This document shows positions 53,663-61,496 of a DNA stretch of 64,000 bases, piece by piece. The DNA is taken from contig NW_019774414.1 of NCBI RefSeq assembly GCF_001039355.2, positions 396,536 to 460,535 on the forward strand. The letters run 5' to 3'. The notes below the pieces were generated by a model, which was not told the DNA's origin, did not search any database, and saw nothing but the letters and a program-made list of their open reading frames with translations. The stretch's first letter is position 1. Every line of letters starts with the position of its first letter. A program made the position numbers and the translations under genes. This DNA is from Lingula anatina (Eukaryota; Brachiopoda; Lingulata; Lingulida; Lingulidae).

Positions 53663-56600
53663 ATATAGTCTTAACCTTGAACTTTTCAGCCCAGTGTTCA
53701 CTGGGATTAGTAGGTGGGCTTCAGTATACTAAGCTTCCAGTGCAAATCAAAATTAACATGTATTCGAATATGACATTATGTAGATAATGGAAGATTAATC
53801 TAAAATGACAGCTGTAATTTCCACTTGTCTGATTGGACTAGTCAATTTGTCAAATTCAATTTTTTTATCAGTCAGATGGCAGATTTATTAGTCTGACATC
53901 AAAGACCAGTGACTAAGGTTCAAGTAACAAATGCAGGGTTTTAGTACCAACCTGATCACTATTTCAAATGGTTTATTATTTCTTAATATAACACAAAAGA
54001 GGTTTGGTAGCTGAAAGGTGGACTGAACTTTAAGACCATAAAAATTGGTCCGATTTGACTCAGGATGATTAGAAGTAGGTAATGTCTAGATAGGCATTGA
54101 GCCTGTTCCACCAAAAAGTCTGAAATGGCTAGTGTTTTGGATCAAACTGTTATTTTTTAGTCACAAACTACAGATTTATTACAGATCAGTTGACTAGAAC
54201 TTTGGTCTCTCAACTTGCGACTGAGATTATATTGTAAAATGGAGGCAAGTATTAGACCCCATTCCCACAGATTTTAGTTCGATCTATCCCTGTGGAGAGC
54301 CTCACTAGATTACTGTCAACTTAGTCGGCTTTAGCGTCTGTCCCACCTTCTAAAAGCTGTAAGGGGGTAATTAACTACCGTGCACGCTCGGCTGACTGCA
54401 ATTTAGCGTGAACCCCAAGGGAGTTAGGTCGTTCTAGATGGATCAATCTAAATCTATGGGAATGGACTCTTAAGCTGAGCTAGCTATAGGTCTATGCAGC
54501 CATAATAATTCACACATGTACAGTAAAAAGGGACATTGGCTGATGTGTGCTTTATCAGTGTTCATCACTTAATCTGTACAACGTGTACACACTTCAATGT
54601 GATTTAAGACCAATTGTGGGCTGATCTGGATTTCATGAGAGCCACCAAACAGTTTTACTTCTTTTTGTCATGAAAAAACTGATATGAACCCTGAGTTATT
54701 GTCATTTTTTTCTTTTTTGCTTCACACATTTGCTTATTTTTTCTGCTACATTTGTTTTCATGTAAGCCATGTTGTGAAAGGCTATATGGCTTATTTAAGG
54801 TCGCATTCACAACCACTTGATCCACATACTTACTAGTCCACAATCAAATATGAGAGCATTCAAAACAGTGGACTAACAGATTGGCAGATCAAATGTGGCA
54901 ACCCACTAAAAAGCTTGCTGCTTAATTCCCCCATTAGACACTGAATAGATTCCCCACGGGATTACTCAACAAGCAATCAAGTGGGTCAGCCATATTTGAT
55001 CCGCGGATCTGTTAGTCTGCTGTTTTGAATGCGCTCTGTGGTGGGCGCTTGACAATGATTTTCACTCCTCCCATGCTTGCTAGTTAGTCTGCGGATCAAC
55101 TGGCTATAAATGCGACCAAAGATATGTAGGGTATTATCAAAGGCTACTAGTCAAAGAGGGGTTTCTTAATTTTCACACTTATACGGTTTTACATGTGTTG
55201 TAATAGCATTTAGATGGCTTTAGGATTAGTTACAGTGCCAATGAACTGTACTGTCTGTCAAACCAGGCTCTGTTAACAAGTGTGAAGAAGGATCTTTTTG
55301 TAATGTTAACTGGCATAAAACGCATAAATTTCAATTTGACATTACCTATAACTCATCAATGTGGATTTATTTTAAAGGCTAGTAAACTTACATAATTTTT
55401 TATGCAGTAACAATATTAGAGGTCGTGTTATTTGTTCTTTTACATCTAATTTTGAATAATAACAAAGATTACTATATATCATTAACTTTCAAACTGTGGA
55501 ACTATAGCTCTACCATAGTGATTCACTTGTTGTCCAAGATGTGGACTTTTTCTGTGTCAAGAGGTTCCACCTTCTTTCTAAGCTTATATCGCATTGTGAA
55601 AAAAACAAGTATCAGACAAGCTAGTACAGAGAGAGATAACCCCAGTGCTGTAACACCCACTCCCGCTCCTCCAGAGGCGTAGATGGTTTGTGTGGGCTGT
55701 TCAGGGGGTTGCTCTGTGCTATTGGCTGTTGTCATGTGCAAATTGAAGAGAGGAGTCTGGTACACCAGATGGTTCTCACTTGAGGGTTCTGTGGTTGTAT
55801 CTGGTCTTTGTGTGGGTGAAGTCATCTTGCTTAACAGACCTGAAGAGTTTGAAACAAATTGTTATGTTTAAGAGACTAATATATGGATTATTATTGTTGT
55901 GGAAAAAGTTTGGTGAAGGTCAGATAGTCTCATTTAAAAAGAATTGCATAGAAAAAAATATTTTTTAATTTTCATTAACTCCATCCCAAAATCATTTTCA
56001 TCTTATCTAAGAAAAAATAAAAATAAATATTGTCTGCAAGTGCACAGTCTTAAGTTATTCTAGTAGAATGGTGAATAGAGAAATAAAATATGAAATCTTT
56101 CAAAAAAAGTCAGAAGTTGTTTTTGAATATTCTAGAATGCCCTTCAGCTAAAAGAAACAGAAATTAATTCTTTACCTGAACATAATGCAGCAGATAAGTT
56201 ATAGCCAATGTCCATCAGCTGGTCAAAGTGGTCCACATCGAAAATGTGCTGGTCAGTAGGTAAACTAGATATCTTTTCCAGTTCCTCATAGCTGGTTTCA
56301 TTTGAAATCCCTACAGTATATAGTTCAATCCCTTGTTGCTTGGTCATCTCTGCTTCCTGTTTTGTCAGCTCTGGATCAGTGGAGAGACCATCTGTAATAA
56401 GGATGGCAATATGGGGCACTCCTTTTCTAGCTCCAGATGGTCTTCTTGGGTTCAGAACAGCCACCCGGGCAAGCATCAAGGCTCTGTGTGTATCTGTTCT
56501 GCCTCCTGTGTATTGTGTCTTGTGGATCAATCTTATCAGACCCTCCTTGGTAAAGTTTTTGTCCAGTGGGAATTGAATTTGGTAGCCATTTCCAAATGTT

Positions 56601-59600
56601 ACCATTGCTGCCCTTACTTTGTTCCTGCCTATGTCCAATGAGTTGTTCACCAGAGTGGCAATAAAACGGAGCACTTTGTTAAAGTTTGGTTGTGTTACAC
56701 TTCCCGAAGCATCAACCAAGAAGGCAATATCTGCCTTGAAAGTACAACCTGTAAATGAAAAAAGTATGTTGTAACTGGTTGTTAGCTCATTAAAAAAAAA
56801 AACTGTACGGATTTGTTTTAAAATCTTAGAAATTTTTGATAGAGGGAGCAATTAATGCTTAAATTTTTTGTACTTCACCAATAAGGTTGGTATTTATTTA
56901 TATTGAACAGCTTTTACAACTATACCAAAGTATAAAAAACTTACTGATATCTTTCACAGAATCCTTTTTGATGGGTTAAGGAAAGGATTTGCGTTAAGAC
57001 TTAAAATTAGGAATTTTAAATTGCATTGTCCCTACCTGTGTCGCAATTTCCAAGCCAAATTAGAAAGTGCGGGAAGAGAAGGAATACCAAGACTCCTGTC
57101 AGAGACATTGTCATGCTTTGCCTTCACTGTAATTAGGAAAAGTGAGATACTTCTCATCCTCATACCATATTTGCTTATTACTTACTTGTTCCTTGTAATA
57201 AAACCAGAGCAAATACTGTAAGATTATTTATTAGTGTCCCTCTGACACTGCTGTATTCTTTTACATTTTGTTAGAATTTCTCCTGAAGTCAACCTCATAT
57301 TATTCCCAGTTGTTTAAGTTTTTTTTTCTTTATAGGCCACATTAAAAAAATCAATGTATCCATATATTAGTTAGTATATGATGAAAAAACAAAAATTGGA
57401 AATTTTACAGTAATCCCTTCTCCAATCATTTTAACAATTGCCCAGAATTCCTCAATACTTACAGTTCCTAAGCAGATAAGGCTTTCTGATTATTGCAAGC
57501 TCTTCAAATAGATATACCTATTAAAATGTGCTTATGGTCAGGATTTATGCCAAGAAAGCTTAACAAGTACCATAGTTTTTAATAACTTAAAGGGATAACA
57601 TTGTAGTATTGTAGAGATTAATGTTTTGAGAGCAGGCATACCCATGCAACCTTTCCAGCACATAAGATACTGAGTACTTGAACCATATGGGTCTGCAGTT
57701 GATTCCATTTGTGGACATGAAAAAAAAAGCTTTATCCATAAGTAAAAACCTGCAGGCAATTTTGAGATAATTTAACGGATTTGCTAGATCTTTATGGAGT
57801 TTCAAACTGTTTCAGTTTGAACAAAACTTTATCCTGATGTAATTTTAGATGAATTATACACTGTTTCAGTTTGAGCAAAACTTTATCGTGATGTAATTTT
57901 AGAAGAATTATACAGGAGTGAGATTTTTCTGAGTATTGGTGGATTTCCAACTTTTTGGGAGTCAAAAATATCATTGGCTCAGGTAGCCCCACACCATATT
58001 TTCGAATTTTTCATTAAACGGCAGTCTCATCCCTGATTACATAGCGCATAAAACACTGGATAGCATATTATATTCTACTTAGGCAGCATCTAGTACAAAT
58101 GTTTCCTTATATATATCGTGTAACAAGTTTTACATGAACTAATGGAAGTGCGATACATGTGTTCAACAGGAAAGCTAGTTTACCATATTCTTTTCTCCAT
58201 TGATTTTTTCTCAATAATATCAAGCTAAGATAAGGGCACCTGTGCACAGTAATTAAAACACTTGATTGAAACAGACTGTCTGATATTTAGCTCAGTAGCA
58301 AGTGGGTTGTCTGTTTACTCTAACTTTATAATGTGGACAGGTGAAAATTAACTGAGGCAAAGTAAGGTTAAGTGAACAGTTTATTGTATGTTACAATACC
58401 ACCTGTCTGATTTGGAGGGGGGGGGGGGGAATTCACTGATTTCTGTAAAATTTGTCCATAATGTTTTTAAGCTGAAGTGTGTTTTCTTCCTTAGGTTTAA
58501 AAACATATATGACACTTCTTTGTTCTGTAAAACAATGTTTATGCCAGACTTCTTAAATCGAAAGTTTCAATAGAAAATTGATCTTTTTCCTTTTCCAGGC
58601 TCTCATAGAGAAAGAATGGCTGTCATTCGGCCACAAATTCACAGACCGGTGCAGGTTTCTGGAATCCATCGAGGCCAAAGAAGAGTCTCCCGTGTTCACC
58701 CAGTTCATAGAGTGCGTGTGGCAGCTCATGCAACAGTTCCCGTGTGCTTTCCAATTCAACGAACGATTCCTTCTCACAATACATGATCACGTGTACTCAT
58801 GCCAGTTTGGCACTTTCATTGGAAACTGTGAGAAGGATAGACTTGATCTCAGGTAAGGCATATTGAATATCATGGTAATATTATGTATGGTGTATTAACA
58901 AATTTATGGCCACACGATGTCTTTAGTTTATAATTTTTGCGACCATGGTGATGTTGCATCCTACTTATTAGTCGGAAGTTGAAGTTATTAGGAAGACTAC
59001 ACCACTGGTCGCTGATGATTCACCTGAGCAGTGATTCAAAAGCATGTATATATTTTCTTAACTGGATTTCTGGATAAACCTTGATGAACTTATAGCATGA
59101 TGTGTTAAATGTGTTTTTCAGACTGTCAGAGAGGACTTACTCCCTCTGGGGACATATGCTTAACCATACTAGTGAATATATCAACCCAATGTTCAAGAAG
59201 GATTATGAACTGACGAATCCTGTACTAAGACCTAATTGCAATCCACAGGTCTTCAGGTAATAATGTAATGAAATTGATACTTTATTGCACCAGGCATAAT
59301 CCAAAAGTTCTGAATTGTTTTAGAATCTCTGTGGTGTGAATAGCTTTCGGTTCACATTCCACATGTTTTAGTTCTGTCATATGAGACAAATATTTGAAGG
59401 GTCTTTAAGAGATGTTGAAAAAAGACGGTATTTGACCAAATGTGACGTAAAACATCATAAAAATTATTCCTCAGATATTATTGTACCACCAGCGTTANTT
59501 GATTGTACCATTTTAAGTTATATATTTTTTTTTTGCATATTTTGAAAATTCTTATTGATTGCATTTTTACAGCTTGTCAAGCAAAAGACTGGTGGCTGTG

Positions 59601-60163
59601 TCCCTTATTTTGTGTATGTGGGGGTCTATACAAATGCGCTTGCTCCAGCTGGTGGTACAATATTCGGAGGCGGTATCGCCTCTCTGATCCTCTAGTTTTA
59701 ATAGTTTCTTTCATCAACTGACAGATTTGCTAGTTCATGTTCTCTAATAATTGGGTATTTGGCCATGCAGTCACCCTCTTTTGAGGGTGAGGCTACACAA
59801 ACTTTAAGATTGAATACACATCCATATTTATTAGCTGTTACATTCATATGATTTTCTATTAAGGTTCTGGAAGAGCATGTACAATCGCTTTGATAATGGT
59901 GTACACCCGCGGGAGAATATAGGAGACATCCTAAGTGCTATGACAGACCACAGTACTTCTCTGGAAGACCATGTAATACTACTGGAGAAGGTAGGGCATA
60001 GGTTTCTGAGTGGTACATTTCTGAAAAGGAATATGGGGATTGAGCTTTCTGGCAATAACAAACATGTAAACTGTATATATAAATCTGTAAGTAGAATTTA
60101 TGTATGCAGAATTAGTCATTTAATCATTTTAGCTTGTTTCTTAATTCCCAAATGTAAAAATCA

Positions 60164-60195
<32 letters not shown>

Positions 60196-61496
60196 GGGGG
60201 GGGGGGTAGATGTTGAATTGCTGATGGATTAATAGATGACATGATAAATCAGTAATAAATTATTTACAATATTACAGAGAGTCAAGTCACTGCTAAAGCT
60301 GCTAGGCAAGTCAGAGGACACCCTCAAGTCAAAACTGCAGGGTCTGGTGTCTTCAGAATCCCTATACATGCTATGTGAGTTAACAAAAGGACTCAGTCCA
60401 CTGAGTAGTGACGGAGGACATGCTGCGGCAAACAGTGCACAGAGTGCTTCTCCACAGAATTCAAAAACTGTGAATAACACAAGTATAGATGGCAGTGCTG
60501 TAGGCGGAGACAATTCTGTTAGGGACAATGAAGTTCGAAGGAGTGACTCTGAATCTGGGTTTGAAGATGGTGGGTCACAAATGTCGAAATCTGGGATGGA
60601 ACTCGAAGGTATTGAAGAAGTGGACTCTCTTCAAGATTCCCCTGTTATTTCTCAATCCAATAGTTTTGATAATTTGATGCTGGAGCAACTGGAGCTAGAG
60701 ATGGAATCTGTGGCTGTGGACTGGAAAACATTGAGGAATATAAAGCAATGCAGTTGTGCAGCACCTTTTGAACACTATACAAAAAAGGTAAATGTGATAG
60801 TGTTCAAGTAATTGCAATAATATTTGTTATCCAGATATACATTGCTGTTGGCGTCCATCGTTTGAATTAAGAGATCTTCTGATTTTCAGTGTGTCATACA
60901 ATTAGTTCAGTAGTTTAGGTGTGTTAATAAAATAATGAAATTGAACAAAATAAATTAATGATTTCCAATATATAAAGCATTATATTTATATTTTTTAAGT
61001 CATGCTGTTTTCAATGTTTTGAAAAGTTCATTATTGAAAGTGATAAAATCAAAATGATAAATATTGAAAAAAAAAAATTTAGAAAAAGTGAGGGGTTTGA
61101 AAAATTACAGTAATCCCTCCACATTGCACTGATGGATCAGGTCAGGGAGTTTTTTTTTTTTTTTTTTTTTTACTTGCATACCTGCTGAACAAAACAAATT
61201 AAGAGTTTTTCTATCATACCTTGGGTAAAATCATGGATCCACATGCACAAGTGATATACTTTCTGTCATCACAATTGTAATAAATCCTTTCTTTTTTACA
61301 GCACCACTGTTGGAAGTGTGGCAACGTGTTTTGTCAGAGGTGCATTGGCCGCCATATTCCTCTCCCAGGTCACTACGCACAGCGCCCAGTGCCGGTTTGC
61401 AAGAGCTGCTACAAAGAGGTGAAGCACTCGCCCTCTGTCAACAGTTTCCAAAGCATACAGACGCTTAGCCCCAGTACGCCAACTGCTCCCGTCTAG
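11599..61496 (+). CDS. MTMR6: Myotubularin-related phosphatase (MTMR6/7/8 group) with C-terminal FYVE-like finger
   Basis: Phosphoinositide 3-phosphatase acting on PI3P and PI(3,5)P2 of endosomes. Coding exons: 11599-11622, 26501-26617, 31562-31724, 43972-44126, 44527-44655, 45814-45948, 49046-49178, 52792-52901, 53485-53607, 58599-58852, 59122-59256, 59864-59990, 60278-60787 and 61302-61496. All are GT-AG and in frame, giving 769 residues if one copy each of exons 2 and 3 is used. Alternative near-identical exons lie at 33377-33493 and 38411-38573. Residues 1-100 are the PH-GRAM domain (MEFIKTPK matches human MEHIRTTK). The phosphatase domain follows, with the CX5R loop HCSDGWDRT (Cys334, Arg340), so it is catalytically competent. 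Residues 536-690 form an acidic, Ser-rich linker. The end carries a Cys/His cluster, HHCWKCG..FCQRC..VCKSC. Start chosen by family match. MTMR6 rather than 7 or 8 rests on linkage to NUP58. Confidence 0.95.
13006..13027. repeat. Perfect 9-bp inverted repeat with 4-nt loop
   Basis: TGGCACGTT, then ACAG, then AACGTGCCA: two perfect 9-bp arms separated by 4 nt in MTMR6 intron 1. It could form a hairpin or be a palindromic protein-binding site. No other function is visible. Confidence 0.6.
14472..14595. repeat. Direct tandem repeat, 62-bp period, two copies
   Basis: The block beginning TAATTACTGCTCTAAGTT and ending AATTAATAAA occurs at 14472 and again at 14534, nearly identical. It is a local tandem duplication in MTMR6 intron 1 with no coding content. 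Confidence 0.85.
15345..15559. mobile_element. 215-bp TTA-flanked MITE, copy 1
   Basis: The left end is GACCCCATTCCCAGAGATTA; the right end on the opposite strand is GGGTGTATTCCCACAGATTT. TTA lies on both sides (15342-15344, 15560-15562). A second copy of the same 215-bp length, in opposite orientation, lies at 54255-54469. The interior is a GC-richer core with no open frame. TTA duplication and TIR form suggest a non-autonomous PIF/Harbinger element. Confidence 0.85.
26501..26617 (+). CDS. MTMR6: MTMR6 coding exon 2, copy A (PH-GRAM)
   Basis: 117 nt, phase 0 at both ends, acceptor TTTCCAG and donor GTGAGG. It encodes [20 protein letters not shown] and the next 19 residues of the PH-GRAM domain. 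The translated product is identical to that of the copy B exon at 33377-33493. Confidence 0.9.
31562..31724 (+). CDS. MTMR6: MTMR6 coding exon 3, copy A (PH-GRAM end)
   Basis: 163 nt, starting in phase 0 and leaving one base over; donor GTAAGT. It encodes [20 protein letters not shown] through [18 protein letters not shown]. The only difference noticed from copy B (38411-38573) is a silent ACG/ACA change. Spliced to the exon at 43972 the frame continues correctly. Confidence 0.9.
33377..33493 (+). CDS. MTMR6: MTMR6 coding exon 2, copy B
   Basis: 117 nt with intact TTTCCAG acceptor and GTGAGG donor, encoding the same 39 residues as copy A. It can replace exon 2A in frame. Joining it after exon 3A would create an immediate stop (A + GT, then TGA), so exons 2A-3A-2B-3B cannot all be used. 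Confidence 0.8.
38411..38573 (+). CDS. MTMR6: MTMR6 coding exon 3, copy B
   Basis: 163 nt with intact splice sites (TTTTTAG acceptor, GTAAGT donor), encoding the same residues as 31562-31724. This copy is the nearer to the next exon (43972) and is just as suited to be the expressed one. Confidence 0.8.
38871..43971 (+). other. MTMR6 intron 3, unique part
   Basis: AT-rich intron sequence between duplication copy B and the exon at 43972. The only structured element I see is the 317-bp fold-back element at 41578-41894. Open frames such as the one at 42690-42965 have no recognisable family features. Confidence 0.6.
41578..41894. mobile_element. 317-bp fold-back (long-TIR) element, copy 1
   Basis: About 108-bp, nearly perfect terminal inverted repeats beginning CAGGCCTACCCAACTACCAG surround a unique centre of about 100 bp. 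The 6-bp sequence CATTTT flanks both ends (41572-41577 and 41895-41900), a clear target-site duplication. A second copy of identical length, in opposite orientation, lies at 49626-49942. There is no coding capacity. A 6-bp duplication does not fit hAT (8 bp), PIF/Harbinger (3 bp) or Tc1/mariner (TA), so the superfamily is left open. Confidence 0.9.
45949..49045 (+). other. MTMR6 intron 6
   Basis: 3.1 kb of AT-rich intron. A (TTTA)n run lies near 46290-46326. No gene, RNA gene or structured mobile element was recognised. Confidence 0.6.
49581..49625. repeat. (AC)n microsatellite, insertion site of fold-back copy 2
   Basis: An AC dinucleotide run precedes the fold-back element directly and resumes as ACACACACAC just after its right end (49943), so the element inserted into the microsatellite. 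Confidence 0.9.
49626..49942. mobile_element. 317-bp fold-back (long-TIR) element, copy 2
   Basis: Same length and termini (CAGGCCTACC...GGTAGGCCTG) as 41578-41894, with the central unique part reversed, so the two copies sit in opposite orientation. Scattered substitutions, some in the inner arms, show it is not a fresh duplicate. The target duplication cannot be read because the host site is an AC repeat. Confidence 0.9.
49943..51664 (+). other. MTMR6 intron 7, middle part
   Basis: Unremarkable AT-rich intron. I see no exon, RNA gene or inverted repeat of note. Confidence 0.5.
51665..51735. repeat. (TG)n(AG)n compound microsatellite
   Basis: A TG-rich run passes directly into an AG run of about 40 bp in MTMR6 intron 7. 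Confidence 0.9.
52442..52474. repeat. (ATT)n run, likely LINE 3' tail
   Basis: About eleven ATT units adjoin the 3' side of the LINE remnant (which reads on the minus strand), consistent with a simple-repeat tail. Confidence 0.7.
52475..52688 (-). mobile_element. LINE 3'-end remnant (C-terminus of reverse-transcriptase polyprotein)
   Basis: On the minus strand 52688-52554 an open frame reads [20 protein letters not shown], continues to [20 protein letters not shown] and ends at a stop (52556-52554). This layout (GALG..K.LEKY..K.P ... LQK..LLGTAHILRRVL) is familiar from the extreme C terminus of non-LTR retrotransposon polyproteins in invertebrates. The [10 protein letters not shown] variant suggests decay. 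About 80 nt of 3' UTR and an (ATT)n tail follow. It is severely 5'-truncated. The family clade is not assignable from this piece. Confidence 0.65.
52689..52787. repeat. (TTA)n microsatellite abutting an MTMR6 3' splice site
   Basis: About 33 TTA/ATT units run to within a few bases of the acceptor ATTGCAG at 52785-52791. The normal polypyrimidine tract of the exon at 52792-52901 is therefore made of the microsatellite itself. Confidence 0.95.
53608..53661. repeat. (TA)n(GA)n microsatellite starting at an MTMR6 5' splice site
   Basis: The intron begins GTATATATAT directly after the exon encoding the CX5R active-site loop (53485-53607) and continues as a GA run to about 53661. The donor hexamer GTATAT is itself part of the repeat. 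Confidence 0.95.
54255..54469. mobile_element. 215-bp TTA-flanked MITE, copy 2
   Basis: Ends are GACCCCATTCCCACAGATTT and, from the other strand, GAGTCCATTCCCATAGATTT, with TTA at 54252-54254 and 54470-54472. Same length as copy 1 at 15345-15559 but reversed. No open frame; probably a non-autonomous PIF/Harbinger element. Confidence 0.85.
54799..55117. mobile_element. 319-bp nested fold-back element (MITE-like)
   Basis: Outer inverted repeats of about 40 bp (GGTCGCATTCACAACCACTT at left; GGTCGCATTTATAGCCAGTT from the right). A second, inner inverted repeat pairs the part around GCATTCAAAACAGTGGACTA with its complement further in. Flanks are TAA and AAA, perhaps a decayed 3-bp duplication. 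No coding content. Confidence 0.7.
55523..57114 (-). CDS. Single-pass membrane protein with one von Willebrand A domain (nested gene)
   Basis: Three coding exons on the minus strand, 57114-57036, 56748-56176 and 55839-55523, join in frame with GT-AG introns to give 322 residues. Residues 1-25 are a signal peptide ([20 protein letters not shown]). Residues about 33-205 are a vWA domain ([13 protein letters not shown]). Its metal-ion-dependent adhesion site looks complete: D39-x-S41-x-S43, a Thr in YTGGRTDT, and the Asp of [11 protein letters not shown] Thr/Pro/Gln-rich stalk follows, then a membrane helix at about 278-300 ([20 protein letters not shown]) and a 20-residue cytoplasmic tail. The vWA type resembles those of matrilins and collagens, so a cell-surface, divalent-cation-dependent adhesion role is inferred; no orthologue is named. 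A minus-strand AATAAA lies at 55371-55366. The gene lies wholly inside an MTMR6 intron, antisense. Confidence 0.9.
57115..58598. other. Upstream region of the nested vWA gene, within the MTMR6 intron
   Basis: It must contain the promoter of the nested gene, though no clear TATA box or other element can be singled out. It also holds a 54-bp tandem repeat (57806-57913) and a G-run at about 58415-58430. Confidence 0.4.
57806..57913. repeat. Tandem repeat, 54-bp period, two copies
   Basis: The block ACTGTTTCAGTTTGAACAAA... through GAATTATAC recurs at 57860 with few changes. The minus-strand frame stays open across both units, but there is no sign of a gene. Confidence 0.85.

Noticed and set aside
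59570-59705. GC-richer patch before MTMR6 exon 59864-59990 resembling an extra exon
   Set aside because: The exons at 59122-59256 and 59864-59990 already join in frame with a family match across the junction, leaving no room for an insert.
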